Shown in pieces: positions 1 through 8,745 of a DNA stretch of 64,000 bases. Location of the stretch: assembly GCF_037300705.1 (NCBI RefSeq), contig NZ_CP147776.1:806001-870000 (forward strand), written 5' to 3'. Every line of letters starts with the position of its first letter. Position 1 is the stretch's first letter. The stretch comes from Massilia sp. W12 (GTDB lineage Bacteria; Pseudomonadota; Gammaproteobacteria; Burkholderiales; Burkholderiaceae_D). The notes beneath the pieces are model-generated. The model searched no databases and was not told where the DNA came from. It saw only the letters and a list, made by a program, of their open reading frames with translations. Both the position numbers and the translations under genes were made by a program.

Positions 1-209
1 TCCGTTCGCGCATGAACGTACCGTTCTTTTTGCGCGACGACAATCTCAACGCCAGCTTTTTGGCGCAAGCCAAAGAAGCCGGTTTGCTGCAACTCAAGGG
101 CCACAAGTCCGTCGGCGGCATGCGTGCATCGATCTACAATGCGATGCCTTTGCCGGGCGTGATTGCGCTGACAGAATTCCTCGATGCATTCGCGCGCCGG
201 CATGGTTAG
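1..209 (+). CDS. serC: Phosphoserine aminotransferase, C-terminal fragment
   Basis: Only the last 69 or so codons are present; the gene enters from the left edge in the frame that starts at base 3. The residues [13 protein letters not shown] followed by a short helix ending in RRHG are the typical C-terminus of SerC. The enzyme transfers an amino group from glutamate to 3-phosphohydroxypyruvate (serine synthesis) and also serves the pyridoxal phosphate pathway. It sits 27 bases before pheA on the same strand, the usual order in Burkholderiales. The PLP lysine lies outside the window, so activity cannot be judged. An internal ATG at 12 is not a credible start because the frame is open to the edge. 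Confidence 0.93.
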   Translation, partial: RSRMNVPFFLRDDNLNASFLAQAKEAGLLQLKGHKSVGGMRASIYNAMPLPGVIALTEFLDAFARRHG

Positions 210-236
210 CCGGCGTGCTTCTGGTGAGTCCCTTCC

Positions 237-1361
237 ATGATCAATGATGACCGTTTAAAACCCTTGCGCGAACAGATCGATGCGATTGACGCGCAAATTC
301 TCGACCTGCTGTCGCAACGCGCGCGCGTGGCGCAACTGGTCGGCCATATCAAGTCTGAAACCCAGGCCCCGGTGTTCCGTCCCGAACGCGAAGCCCAGGT
401 CTTGCGCAAAGTGGCCGATCACAATCGCGGCCCGCTGGCGGCGCACGATATTCAAACCATTTTCCGCGAAATCATGTCGTCCTGCCGCGCGCTGGAGCGG
501 CGCGTGGTGGTGTCCTATCTCGGCCCGTCCGGCACCTTCAGCGAACAGGCGGTGTATCAGCAATTCGGCTCGGCGGTGGAGGGGCTGCCCTGCGTCTCGA
601 TTGATGAAGTATTCCGCGCGGCGGAAGCCGGCACCGCTGATTTTGGCGTGGCCCCGGTGGAAAATTCGAGCGAAGGCGCAGTCAACCGCACCCTGGATTT
701 GCTGCTGCAAACCACCTTGCTGATTTCCGGCGAAGTCTCAATTCCGGTGCGCCACAGTTTAATGAGCAAGCGCGGCGATATGCAAGGCGTGAAAGCAATT
801 TGCGCGCACTCGCAAGCGCTGGCGCAATGCCAGGCCTGGTTGAACTTGCATTATCCCGATATCGAACGCATCGCCATGGCCTCCAACGGCGAAGCGGCGC
901 GGCGCGCCGGCGCGGATGACAGCCTGGCCGCGATTGCGAGCGAATTGGCGGGCCAGCAATATGGCTTGCAAGTGGTGAATTCCTCAATTCAAGACGACCC
1001 GCACAACCGCACCCGCTTTGCCGTGCTGGGCAATCTGCAAACCCTGCCGTCCGGGCGCGACCAGACCTCGATTGTGTTTGCCGTGCCGAACAAAGCCGGC
1101 GCGGTGTACAACATGTTAGCGCCGCTGGCCACCCATGGCGTGTCAATGACGCGCTTTGAATCGCGCCCGGCGCGCATGGGCGCCTGGGAATATTATTTTT
1201 ATGTCGATATGGAAGGCCATGCGCATGACGCCCATGTGGCGCGCGCGCTGGCCGAGCTGAAAGAACAGGCGGCGTTTTTCAAAATGCTTGGCTCCTATCC
1301 GCTCTGCGTTTCTGCGCAGGACAGGGAAGCCTTGCCCTTGCCGCAAGATGATACAAACTGA
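237..1361 (+). CDS. pheA: Bifunctional chorismate mutase / prephenate dehydratase (P-protein)
   Basis: This 374-residue enzyme converts chorismate to prephenate and then to phenylpyruvate, the committed steps to phenylalanine, in the cytosol. Residues 5-90 form an AroQ-type chorismate mutase helix bundle (starting LKPLREQIDAIDAQIL). Residues 92-275 form the dehydratase domain with the conserved NRTRFAVLG near its end. Residues 280-365 are a regulatory ACT domain with the ESRP phenylalanine-binding motif (FESRPARMGAWEYYFYVD). Length and domain order match the proteobacterial P-protein. It lies between serC and hisC in one transcription unit. Confidence 0.97.
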   Translation: MINDDRLKPLREQIDAIDAQILDLLSQRARVAQLVGHIKSETQAPVFRPEREAQVLRKVADHNRGPLAAHDIQTIFREIMSSCRALERRVVVSYLGPSGTFSEQAVYQQFGSAVEGLPCVSIDEVFRAAEAGTADFGVAPVENSSEGAVNRTLDLLLQTTLLISGEVSIPVRHSLMSKRGDMQGVKAICAHSQALAQCQAWLNLHYPDIERIAMASNGEAARRAGADDSLAAIASELAGQQYGLQVVNSSIQDDPHNRTRFAVLGNLQTLPSGRDQTSIVFAVPNKAGAVYNMLAPLATHGVSMTRFESRPARMGAWEYYFYVDMEGHAHDAHVARALAELKEQAAFFKMLGSYPLCVSAQDREALPLPQDDTN

Positions 1362-1391
1362 GCAAACTGCACAAGCGAAAGAGAGCGAATC

Positions 1392-2510
1392 ATGTCCGTA
1401 TTTGGTTTGGATTACGTAAGAGCGCTGGCCCCATATCAAGCCGGCAAACCGATTTCTGAAGTGGCGCGCGAATTCGGCCTGGATGAAAGCAAAATCATCA
1501 AACTGGCCTCGAATGAAAACCCGCTTGGCGTTCCCGCCTCCAGCGTGGCGGCGATGCAAAGCGCGATGGCCGATCTGGCGCGCTACCCGGATGCAAACGG
1601 CTTCGATTTGAAAGCCGCGCTGGCCAGCCGTTTCGGCGTGCCGCAAAACTGGCTGACCTTAGGCAATGGCAGCAATGACATTCTGGAATTGGCCGCGCAT
1701 GCGCTGGTGGCGCCGGGCGAATCGGTGATTTTTTCGGAATACGCTTTCGCCGTGTATCCGCTGGCCACGCAAGCCGTGGGCGGACGCGCCTTGCGCATCC
1801 CGGCGCGCGACTATGGCCACGATCTGGACGCCATGGCCGCTGCCGTGCAGGACGACACCAAGCTGATCTATGTCGCCAATCCCAACAACCCGACCGGCGC
1901 CTTCATCGCGCCGGACGCCCTGCACGCCTTCCTGAAAAAAATCCCGCAACGCGTGGTGGTGGTGCTGGACGAAGCGTATAACGAATACCTGCCGGCGGAC
2001 TTGCAATATGACGCCGTGGCCTGGCTCAAAGAATTCCCGAATCTCTTGATCTCGCGCACCATGTCCAAGGCGTATGGCCTGGCCGGTTTGCGCGTCGGCT
2101 TTGCAATTGCGCAAGCCGAACTGACCGATATTTTGAACCGCATCCGCCAGCCGTTTAACGTCAACTCGCTGGCGCAAGCCGCCGCCGTGGCGGCCTTGAA
2201 CGACAGCGAATTCCTGGCCAAAACCGCCGCCTTGAACAATGAGGGCAATCAGCAATTGTGCGCAGGCTTCAAAGCCATGGGGCTGGAATATGTGCCGTCC
2301 TATGCCAATTTTGTGCTGGTCAAAGTCGGCGATGACGACGGGGCCGGCGCGCGCATCAATCTGGCTTTGCTCAAACAAGGCTTGATCGTGCGCCCGGTCG
2401 GCAACTATGGTTTGCCGCAATGGCTGCGCATTTCCATCGGCCTGCCGCATGAAAACGCGGCGCTGCTGGCCGGCTTGCAAAAAGCGCTGCAGGACGAGGG
2501 CCGCGCTTGA
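1392..2510 (+). CDS. hisC: Histidinol-phosphate aminotransferase
   Basis: A 372-residue class I/II PLP aminotransferase. The PLP lysine is K226 in SRTMSKAYGLAGLRVG; the cofactor-binding NPNNPTG motif is near residue 164 and DEAY near 193. In histidine synthesis it transaminates imidazole-acetol phosphate. Copies placed between pheA and tyrA, as here, are thought also to transaminate phenylpyruvate and hydroxyphenylpyruvate; this second role is inferred from position. Translation start is ATG 1392 preceded by AAAGAGAGCG. The stop overlaps the tyrA start, which suggests translational coupling. Confidence 0.95.
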   Translation: MSVFGLDYVRALAPYQAGKPISEVAREFGLDESKIIKLASNENPLGVPASSVAAMQSAMADLARYPDANGFDLKAALASRFGVPQNWLTLGNGSNDILELAAHALVAPGESVIFSEYAFAVYPLATQAVGGRALRIPARDYGHDLDAMAAAVQDDTKLIYVANPNNPTGAFIAPDALHAFLKKIPQRVVVVLDEAYNEYLPADLQYDAVAWLKEFPNLLISRTMSKAYGLAGLRVGFAIAQAELTDILNRIRQPFNVNSLAQAAAVAALNDSEFLAKTAALNNEGNQQLCAGFKAMGLEYVPSYANFVLVKVGDDDGAGARINLALLKQGLIVRPVGNYGLPQWLRISIGLPHENAALLAGLQKALQDEGRA

Positions 2511-3415
2511 ATCAGCCCCTGTTTGCGCGCGTCCTGATTGTCGGCGTCGGCCTGATCGGCGGCTCGCTGGCATTGGCGGCGCGGCGCGCAGGCGCAGTAC
2601 AGGAAGTTCGCGCCTGGGAGCGCACGCCGGAGATCCTGGCGCGCGCGCATGCGCTGGGCATCATCTCAGCGCCCCCGGCGGATATCGCAGCAGCCTGCGC
2701 GGCTGTTGATTTGGTCGTGCTGGCCGCGCCGGTGGCGCAGACCGGCGCGATTTTGCAAAGCCTCTTGCCGCACTTGCCGCAAGAGGCTTTGATTTCCGAC
2801 GTTGGCAGCACCAAGCAGGATGTGGCGGAGGCCGCGCGCAGCGTGCTGGGCGCACAAAGCTGGCGCTTTATTCCCGCCCATCCCATCGCCGGGCGTGAAG
2901 TGCACGGCCCGGAAGCCGCCCTGGCTGATTTATTCCAGGGCCGCAAAGTGGTGCTCACGCCCTTGCCGGAAAACCGCGCGCAAGACATTGCCCGCCTGCG
3001 CGCGCTGTGGCAAGCCTGCGGCGCGCAAGTGCAAATCTTAAGCCCGCAACAACACGATCAGATTTTCGCCGCTGTCAGCCATTTACCGCATTTACTGGCG
3101 TATGCCTTAGTCGAGATGCTGGCCGCGCGGCCTGAACGCGCACAATTTTTCAATTACGCCGCCAGCGGTTTTCGCGACTTCACCCGCATCGCCGCCAGCT
3201 CGCCGGAAATGTGGCGCGACATTGCGCTGGCCAACCGCAGCGCCTTGTTGCAGGAAATGGACGCCTATCAGAGCAGTCTGCAGCATTTGCGGCAATTATT
3301 GGAACAGGCCGACGGCCCCGCCATGCATGACCTGTTTGCACGCGCCCAGAGCGCGCGCCAGGAATGGCAGCAAAGCCAGGCCAATCCTCTACCGAATTCA
3401 GGAAGCACAACATGA
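2507..3415 (+). CDS. tyrA: Prephenate dehydrogenase
   Basis: A 302-residue NAD(P)-dependent enzyme that oxidatively decarboxylates prephenate to 4-hydroxyphenylpyruvate for tyrosine. The N-terminal Rossmann fold starts with [14 protein letters not shown] (residues 13-26). SDVGSTK and the HPIAGRE loop, with its catalytic-region histidine, follow. The start is a TTG inside the hisC stop (TTGA overlap); no ATG lies near, and the Rossmann motif begins only 12 residues in, so this start is well supported. The end overlaps aroA by ATGA. No chorismate mutase or ACT domain is fused to it. Confidence 0.95.
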   Translation: MNQPLFARVLIVGVGLIGGSLALAARRAGAVQEVRAWERTPEILARAHALGIISAPPADIAAACAAVDLVVLAAPVAQTGAILQSLLPHLPQEALISDVGSTKQDVAEAARSVLGAQSWRFIPAHPIAGREVHGPEAALADLFQGRKVVLTPLPENRAQDIARLRALWQACGAQVQILSPQQHDQIFAAVSHLPHLLAYALVEMLAARPERAQFFNYAASGFRDFTRIAASSPEMWRDIALANRSALLQEMDAYQSSLQHLRQLLEQADGPAMHDLFARAQSARQEWQQSQANPLPNSGSTT

Positions 3416-4743
3416 AAGCAGTCAAACATTATCCGCGCCATATCGACTTGGCCCCATCCTCGCGCGCCAGCGGCTGCGTGCGCCTGCCCGGCTCGAAAAG
3501 CATTTCCAACCGCACCCTGCTGTTAGCCGCACTGGCGCAAGGCGAAACCCGCATCCTCGATTTGCTCGCCTCAGATGACACCCTGGTCATGCTGACCGCC
3601 TTGCAAAGCCTGGGCGTGCATTGGCAGCAGGAAAGCGAAGGCGGGCCGTATCTGGTGCAAGGCGCGGCAGGGCGCTTCCCTGTCCAGCATGCGGATTTAT
3701 TCATGGGCAACGCGGGCACCGCGATCCGTCCCCTGACTGCGGCCCTGGCGCTGATGGGCGGCGACTACACCCTGCACGGCGTGCCGCGCATGCACGAACG
3801 CCCGATTGGCGACCTGGTGGAAGCGCTGCAAAGCATAGGCTGCCGCATTGATTACACCGGCGAACCCGGATTTCCGCCGCTGCACATCCAGCGCGGCTTG
3901 CCCGTGCCGAAAACCTTGAAAGTGCGCGGCAATGTATCCAGCCAATTCCTGACCGCCTTGCTGCTGGCCGCGCCCTTGCTGGCGCGCGAGCAGGACGTGG
4001 TGATTGAAGTCGAAGGCGAATTGATTTCCCGCCCGTATATTGAGATCACGCTGAAATTGATGCAGCGTTTCGGCGTCAATGTCGAACGCCAGGAATGGCA
4101 GCGCTTCATTGTGCCGGCTGGCCAATGCTACCTCAGTCCGGGCAGCATCCACGTTGAAGGCGACGCCTCTTCCGCCTCCTACTTTTTGGCGGCCGGTGCG
4201 ATTGCCGGCGGCCCGGTGCGGGTCGAAGGCGTGGGCGCGGATTCGATTCAAGGCGACATCCGCTTTGCCGAAGCGCTGGCCATGATGGGCGCTGAGATCA
4301 AGAGCGGGCCGAACTGGATCGAAGCCAGCGCCGCCGGCCCCCTGCGTGCGCTGGATCTGGACTGCAACCACATTCCGGACGCCGCCATGACCTTGGCGGT
4401 GGCCGTCTTATACGCCGACGGCCCCAGCATCTTGCGCAATATCGGCAGCTGGCGCGTGAAAGAAACCGACCGCATCGCCGCCATGGCGGCAGAATTGCGC
4501 AAAGTCGGCGCGCTGGTGGAAGAGGGCGCCGACTGGCTGCGCGTAACGCCGCCGGCGCAGATTCAGCCCGCCTCCATCCACACCTACGACGACCACCGCA
4601 TGGCCATGTGTTTCTCGCTGGCCAGCTTAAACGGCGCTTTACGCGGCGGTAATAAGATGCGCATTCTTGATCCGAAATGCGTGGCGAAAACCTTCCCGGA
4701 TTATTTCGATGCCTTCGCGCAAATCACCGCCAGGCCTGAGTGA
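3412..4743 (+). CDS. aroA: 3-phosphoshikimate 1-carboxyvinyltransferase (EPSP synthase)
   Basis: Transfers the enolpyruvyl group of PEP to shikimate-3-phosphate, the sixth step of the shikimate pathway. The 443-residue protein shows [10 protein letters not shown] (K29) at the substrate site and [14 protein letters not shown], a class I (glyphosate-sensitive type) loop with Thr, Ala and Pro kept in TAxRP. It also has SSQFLTALL, the conserved KETDRI-like [10 protein letters not shown] and DDHRMAM near the end. I place the start at ATG 3412, overlapping the tyrA stop as ATGA with AGGAAG just upstream. A longer in-frame start at 3364 lies inside tyrA and would add residues unlike the family. In most Burkholderiales cmk and rpsA follow; here they do not. 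Confidence 0.96.
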   Translation: MKAVKHYPRHIDLAPSSRASGCVRLPGSKSISNRTLLLAALAQGETRILDLLASDDTLVMLTALQSLGVHWQQESEGGPYLVQGAAGRFPVQHADLFMGNAGTAIRPLTAALALMGGDYTLHGVPRMHERPIGDLVEALQSIGCRIDYTGEPGFPPLHIQRGLPVPKTLKVRGNVSSQFLTALLLAAPLLAREQDVVIEVEGELISRPYIEITLKLMQRFGVNVERQEWQRFIVPAGQCYLSPGSIHVEGDASSASYFLAAGAIAGGPVRVEGVGADSIQGDIRFAEALAMMGAEIKSGPNWIEASAAGPLRALDLDCNHIPDAAMTLAVAVLYADGPSILRNIGSWRVKETDRIAAMAAELRKVGALVEEGADWLRVTPPAQIQPASIHTYDDHRMAMCFSLASLNGALRGGNKMRILDPKCVAKTFPDYFDAFAQITARPE

Positions 4744-5032
4744 AGCCGAAACAGCCAGGGCCGCCGCCCTGGCTGATTTACGCCGCATTCCCGGCGTGGG
4801 GAAAAGCATTGCCCAGGATTTTTATGATCAGGGCCTGCGCGCCGTGACAGACTTCATCGGGCGCGACCCGCAGCAGCTGTATCAACGCCAATGTGAAATC
4901 CAGGGCTGCCATGTGGACCGCTGCTGGCTGTACGTGGCGCGTCTGGCGGTGTACTTCGCCGAAACCGCGCCGGCACAGCATGAAAAAAGCAAATTGCTGT
5001 GGTGGAATTGGAAAGATCGCGTGTCAGGCTAA
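4709..5032 (+). CDS. Helix-hairpin-helix protein of the Cdd1 / pathogenicity-locus type
   Basis: A 107-residue protein whose start (ATG 4709) overlaps the last 35 bases of aroA in another frame. Residues 20-50 hold a helix-hairpin-helix ([20 protein letters not shown]), followed by a cysteine-bearing segment ([22 protein letters not shown]) and a Trp-rich tail. That layout matches the small Cdd1 family, often annotated as pathogenicity locus; nucleic-acid binding is expected from the fold but its role is unknown. An upstream in-frame ATG at 4667 is possible but less likely. It is co-directional with aroA and probably on the same transcript. Confidence 0.75.
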   Translation: MPSRKSPPGLSEAETARAAALADLRRIPGVGKSIAQDFYDQGLRAVTDFIGRDPQQLYQRQCEIQGCHVDRCWLYVARLAVYFAETAPAQHEKSKLLWWNWKDRVSG

Positions 5033-5093
5033 GCGAAGCCCTGCCCCACACCCGCAGATACACAAAGTTGCAGGCGCCAGCAAAAAAATGCAG

Positions 5094-5120
5094 GCTGGGT
5101 TGAGCGCAGCGATAACCCGG
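5094..5120. repeat. REP-like short palindromic sequence after the aro operon
   Basis: The stretch around GGGTTGAGCGCAGCGATAACCC has complementary ends (GGGTT/AACCC) around an AGCGCAGC core. It resembles a short intergenic repeat I recall from many beta- and gammaproteobacterial genomes. It sits between the convergent 5032 and 5172 gene ends, a typical place. One copy only is seen in this window, so its repetitive nature is recalled, not shown. Confidence 0.4.
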
Positions 5121-5171
5121 CGCCCGACACCGGTGGATCCCCAAAGAAATTTGAGCGAGCCAATCCCCCCA

Positions 5172-6092
5172 TCACCCCGCCATCAATTTCTGCAAATCCT
5201 CTTCAATCTGCGCACATTCCGCGCGCAGCGATTGCATGAAGTGCTGCAAAATCGCCGAATCCGCCCGGTGCTGCGGAATAATCGCGCTGACGGTATAGCG
5301 CACCGCCTCGGAAAAACGGCGGATCTGCAAACCGCGCGCGGCATAATCCAGCGCGCTCAAAGGATTCACAATCGCCAAACCCAAACCCAGATTCACCGTG
5401 GCGCATACCGCCGCCGCGCTGTGCGTTTCGACTGCCATTCTGCGCGCCACGCCATGACGGCGGAAAATCTCATCCACCGCCTGCCGATACGGATCAGACG
5501 CGCCGAAATAAATAAAATCCTGATCGGCGAAATCCTCAGGGTGCAAGACTTTGCGGGCGCATAAAGGGTGTCCCGCAGGCAAGACGCAGACCACATCCAG
5601 CGCCAGCAAAATCTCCAGCGTGGCCCCTTGCGGCGCATGATCTTCCTCACTCAAGCCGAGATGAAAGCGCTGCGCCGCCAAAGCCTGCTGCATCAAAGGC
5701 GTTTCCTCCGGTGTGATATTCACGCTGATGCCGGGAAAGGCGCGGCAAAAGCGCGCGCACACGCGCGGCAACAGCGCTTGTGAAAACGCCGGCAGGCAGA
5801 TAATCGAAATCTGTCCCTGGCGGAATTGGCGCAAGGCTTGCGCGGTGTGCGCAATCCGTTCCAGACCAAACCAGCTGCGCTGCACTTCTTCAAACAGCGC
5901 CAAACCCTGCTCCGTCGGCTCCAATTTTCCAGCGCTGCGTTTGAACAGCGTCAAACCCGTCACTTTTTCAAAACGCGCCAATTCGCGGCTGATGGTGGGT
6001 TGCGAGGTGTGCAGGAGATTGGCGGCGCCGGTGGTGCTGCCGGCGGTCATGATGGCGCGGAAAACTTCCACATGGCGGGCGCTGAATTTCAT
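5172..6092 (-). CDS. lysR: LysR-type activator, probable LysR of lysA
   Basis: A 306-residue LysR-family regulator. Residues 1-60 are the winged HTH (HVEVFRAIMTAGSTTGAANLLHTSQPTISRELARFEKV). The rest is the periplasmic-binding-like effector domain with ETHSAAAVCATVNLGLGLAIVNPLSALDYAARGL. The HTH and the ETHSAA...NPLSALDYAA region closely resemble E. coli LysR as I remember it. It is divergent from lysA, as in E. coli, where LysR activates lysA and responds to diaminopimelate. That regulation is inferred here from sequence and position. Confidence 0.88.
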   Translation of the reverse strand: MKFSARHVEVFRAIMTAGSTTGAANLLHTSQPTISRELARFEKVTGLTLFKRSAGKLEPTEQGLALFEEVQRSWFGLERIAHTAQALRQFRQGQISIICLPAFSQALLPRVCARFCRAFPGISVNITPEETPLMQQALAAQRFHLGLSEEDHAPQGATLEILLALDVVCVLPAGHPLCARKVLHPEDFADQDFIYFGASDPYRQAVDEIFRRHGVARRMAVETHSAAAVCATVNLGLGLAIVNPLSALDYAARGLQIRRFSEAVRYTVSAIIPQHRADSAILQHFMQSLRAECAQIEEDLQKLMAG

Positions 6093-6108
6093 GCCTGTTC
6101 TGACCTTA

Positions 6109-6142
6109 TATCAAAAATGAATAGCCTATCAAAAAATTGATA
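6109..6142. promoter_or_regulatory. Candidate LysR-binding region between lysR and lysA
   Basis: TATCAA occurs at 6109-6114 and again at 6127-6132. The second copy pairs with TTGATA at 6137-6142 to give the dyad TATCAA-AAAA-TTGATA. LysR-type regulators bind AT-rich interrupted dyads of about this size close to their own start. The site lies 17-50 bases upstream of the lysR ATG and just ahead of a possible lysA promoter. Confidence 0.5.
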
Positions 6143-6143
6143 T

Positions 6144-6172
6144 TTTTCAAGCTTATTCAGAACCCGCATAAT
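6144..6172 (+). promoter_or_regulatory. Candidate sigma-70 promoter for lysA
   Basis: TTTTCA (6144-6149) and CATAAT (6167-6172) are spaced by 17 bases on the lysA strand. This would start a transcript near 6180 with a leader of roughly 120 bases. The -35 match is weak, as expected for an activator-dependent promoter next to the LysR-type dyad. Confidence 0.4.
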
Positions 6173-6208
6173 TCAACTCGCAAATAGAGAGTGTGAATCA
6201 GGGGTGTA

Positions 6209-6251
6209 CGGACTGCAAACGTTGTTACGGGGGTACGGCGTTTGCAGTCCG
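6209..6251 (+). promoter_or_regulatory. Strong hairpin in the lysA leader
   Basis: A perfect 13-base inverted repeat (CGGACTGCAAACG at 6209-6221 and its complement at 6239-6251) encloses a 17-base loop. It lies 49 bases before the lysA ATG. There is no U-tract directly after it, so it is not a plain terminator. It does not show the many-helix layout of a lysine riboswitch. A protein-binding site or mRNA-stability element are alternatives. Confidence 0.55.
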
Positions 6252-6299
6252 ATTTTCTCCATGACGGGCTCTCTTTTTTTTCGCCCAGAGAGTTCGCAC

Positions 6300-7625
6300 A
6301 TGAGTCATTTTTCTTATCAGTCCGGGCAATTGATGCTGGAAGGCGTGTCCGCCGATGCGCTCGCGGCGCGTTATGGCAGCCCGCTGTATGTCTATTCACA
6401 GCAGGCATTGCTGGATAATTTGGCGCAATTGCGCAGCGCTTTTTCCGCCTTGTCGCCCTTGCTCTGTTTTTCGATCAAGAGCTGTCCCAATTTATCGATT
6501 TTGCGTTTGCTCGGCCAGCATGGCGCCGGCATGGATGTGGTCAGCGGCGGCGAATTGCAGCGCGCCTTGCGCGCCGGCGTGGCGGCGGAAAAAATTGTTT
6601 TCGCCGGCGTCGGCAAATCCGCCCAGGAATTGCAATTTGCGCTGCAAGCCGGGGTGTTTTTATTCAACGTCGAATCCGAAGGCGAGTTGGAGCGCCTGGA
6701 TGCGCTGGCGGCTTCCATGCAAGTGCAGGCGCAAGTCGCCTTGCGCATCAATCCGGACGTGGCCGATGCCGCCACACCCGATAAAACCGCAACCGGAGGG
6801 CGGCAGACCAAATTCGGCATTCCGCTGCTGCAAGCGCGCCAGCTGGCCTTGCGTCCCTGGAAGGCGAGCAAGGTGTGCGGCTTGCATGTGCATCTGGGGT
6901 CGCCGATCGCTTCGGTTGAGACATATTTGCAAGCGCTCGACCGCCTCGAATTATTGGAACGTGATTTACACAAAGCCGGGCGGCAGATTGAATTCATCAA
7001 TCTGGGCGGCGGCTTTCCGGTCAGCTATGGCAAAGCGGGCGAGCAGCATGACAGCGTGCAGAAAATCGGCGCGATTTTAAGCGCCCGCCTGCAAGCCTGG
7101 CGCGCCGCCGGCAAGCATTTCTTACTCGAACCGGGACGCGCCATCGCCGCCAATGCCGGCGTCTTGTTGAGCCGGGTCGAATATGTGAAACAGGGCTGGG
7201 AACAGCGCATCGCCATCATGGACGCCGGCATGCATACTCTGTTGCGTCCCACCTTGTATGAAGCTTGGCACAGCATGTGGCCGACCCGCGACCCGCAGGC
7301 GCAAGGCGATTGGCTGCAAGTCTGCGGCGCGGCGCGCGCCGATCTGCAGCCGCTGGATGTGGTCGGGCCGATCTGTGAAACCGGCGATTATCTGGCCCTG
7401 GGCCGGCCCTTGCCCAATCTGCAGCAGGGCGGATTGCTGGCGGTGTTTTCCTGCGGCGCATATGGCATGAGCATGGCCAGCCAATACAATTCGCGCGGCC
7501 GGCCTGCGGAAGTGCTGGTGCACGGGACGCAACACCGCTTAATCCGCCAGGCCGAAGTGCAACAGGATCTGGTGCGGCACGAACTGGCCTGCCTGGATCA
7601 GGCTTTCAGTCAAGACTCGCTCTGA
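6300..7625 (+). CDS. lysA: Diaminopimelate decarboxylase
   Basis: The last step of lysine synthesis: meso-diaminopimelate is decarboxylated to L-lysine with PLP. The 441-residue protein has the PLP lysine K60 in CFSIKSCPNLSILRLL, HVHLGS, the phosphate-binding GGGFPVSYG and EPGRAI loops, and the active-site ICETGDYLALGR segment with the catalytic cysteine. Start ATG 6300 begins MSHFSYQSG. The frame is open further up to 6204, but that would take in the leader hairpin and would not match family length. It is divergent from lysR and followed directly by an intrinsic terminator. Confidence 0.94.
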   Translation: MSHFSYQSGQLMLEGVSADALAARYGSPLYVYSQQALLDNLAQLRSAFSALSPLLCFSIKSCPNLSILRLLGQHGAGMDVVSGGELQRALRAGVAAEKIVFAGVGKSAQELQFALQAGVFLFNVESEGELERLDALAASMQVQAQVALRINPDVADAATPDKTATGGRQTKFGIPLLQARQLALRPWKASKVCGLHVHLGSPIASVETYLQALDRLELLERDLHKAGRQIEFINLGGGFPVSYGKAGEQHDSVQKIGAILSARLQAWRAAGKHFLLEPGRAIAANAGVLLSRVEYVKQGWEQRIAIMDAGMHTLLRPTLYEAWHSMWPTRDPQAQGDWLQVCGAARADLQPLDVVGPICETGDYLALGRPLPNLQQGGLLAVFSCGAYGMSMASQYNSRGRPAEVLVHGTQHRLIRQAEVQQDLVRHELACLDQAFSQDSL

Positions 7626-7664
7626 CAGCAGGCGCCGTTTTCCCGAACGGCATTGCTGTTTTTT
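7626..7664 (+). terminator. Intrinsic terminator of lysA
   Basis: Directly after the lysA stop, CAGCAGGCGCCGTT pairs imperfectly with AACGGCATTGCTG around a short loop and is followed by six T residues. Confidence 0.8.
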
Positions 7665-7666
7665 CT

Positions 7667-7703
7667 GCGGCTGCTTTTGCTTTGCAAAACAGCCGCTTTT
7701 TCT
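7667..7703 (+). terminator. Second terminator-like hairpin between convergent genes
   Basis: GCGGCTG (7667-7673) pairs with CAGCCGC (7690-7696). The stem extends through TTTT/AAAA with one bulged base and is followed by TTTTTCTT. It lies between the first lysA terminator and the end of the convergent gene at 7704. Confidence 0.65.
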
Positions 7704-8606
7704 TTATGGCGCCGGGTTAAACAAATAATGCCCGAACAGCGCCTGCCAGCCCTGTTTTTCCGCCGCCGACAAATGCCCCATATGCCGCAAGCAATGCAGC
7801 AGGCAGGAAATCGCCGCGTGCTGTCCCTCTTGCTGCTGATGCGCCGGCCACCAGTAATTCACCAGCACATTCAAATCTGCCAGCGATTCGACCTGATGCC
7901 ACCACAGCGGCGGAATATACAGCGCATCGCCCGGGGCCAATTCGACTGTGTGCGCAGCCTCCAGCGCCTGCTGCAAACGCGGCATGCGCAGCAAATCGGG
8001 GCGGCGTAAATCGGCCAGACTGATAGGAGTTGGCGTGGGCGCAAAATCGAGCGGGCCGATATACAGATTGCCGACCTGTTCCGGCGGCAGTAAAGTAAAG
8101 CGGCGCCGTCCCGCCATGACACAGGCGATATTGCATGATTCATCAAAATGCGCCGGCGTCAAAATCCGGTTGCCGATCCAGATGCGCGGCGCCACCGCCT
8201 CATCCAACAGCGGCATGCGGTGGCTGGCCAAGACCCCCGGCAGACAGTCCGCCAGCGGCGCGCTTTGAATCGCCATTGAAGGCGGGTTCGCAAAATGCGA
8301 ATAGCGCGCCAATTGCTCCAGTGCAGCCGAGACCGTGAGCGGCTTGCGGAAAAAATTAAAACCATCCATCTGCGCGTTGTAAAACACCCGCCCGTTTTCC
8401 TCGGGGCGCAGCAAAATCGCCTCCACGCTTTGCCCCGCATCCTGCGCCGCCAGCCATTCCAACAATGCTTGCGGCCCCTGCAGCGCCTTGGACACGCCCG
8501 GCCAATGCGCCACCACGCCGCGCAAAATCACGGGTTGCGCAGCGCTTTGCAGCTGGCTGGCTGTGGGAAAATCTTGTGAATATTCAGGAAAAGGGCAGGG
8601 TTTCAT
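7704..8606 (-). CDS. JmjC/cupin-like Fe(II)-2-oxoglutarate oxygenase-type protein
   Basis: A 300-residue cupin-8/JmjC-type protein. After an N-terminal QPVILRGVVAHWP, typical of the family, the metal-binding HxD is seen in TPAHFDESCNIACV and the distal histidine in YIPPLWWHQVESL, giving the 2-His-1-Asp iron site. Relatives hydroxylate amino acid side chains in proteins or act on small molecules. The target here is not indicated. Start ATG 8606 is chosen because the residues before it, in a longer open frame to 8753, are not family-like and run into the rbgA promoter region. It is divergent from rbgA. Confidence 0.8.
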   Translation of the reverse strand: MKPCPFPEYSQDFPTASQLQSAAQPVILRGVVAHWPGVSKALQGPQALLEWLAAQDAGQSVEAILLRPEENGRVFYNAQMDGFNFFRKPLTVSAALEQLARYSHFANPPSMAIQSAPLADCLPGVLASHRMPLLDEAVAPRIWIGNRILTPAHFDESCNIACVMAGRRRFTLLPPEQVGNLYIGPLDFAPTPTPISLADLRRPDLLRMPRLQQALEAAHTVELAPGDALYIPPLWWHQVESLADLNVLVNYWWPAHQQQEGQHAAISCLLHCLRHMGHLSAAEKQGWQALFGHYLFNPAP

Positions 8607-8648
8607 GGTGTGCGCAGAAAAAAAATTGCGGGGGCAGGCAAGACAGGA

Positions 8649-8678
8649 TTGTAACGTGCGCCAAGCGGGATGTATGCT
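8649..8678 (+). promoter_or_regulatory. Candidate promoter for rbgA
   Basis: TTGTAA (8649-8654) and TATGCT (8673-8678) with 18 bases between lie about 70 bases before the rbgA start, in the 139-base divergent spacer. The match is moderate only. Confidence 0.35.
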
Positions 8679-8745
8679 GACAGGGCAGAGAATGCCGCAA
8701 TCGCGTAAAATATCGCCCTTTTGACTTTTATAAAGCTTGACGCCC

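Noticed and set aside
3364-3411. Upstream in-frame start for aroA
   Set aside because: It lies inside tyrA and adds residues unlike EPSP synthases; ATG 3412 overlaps the tyrA stop and has a ribosome site.
6200-6300. lysA leader considered as a lysine riboswitch
   Set aside because: Only a single long hairpin is seen; the five-helix core and its conserved loops are absent.
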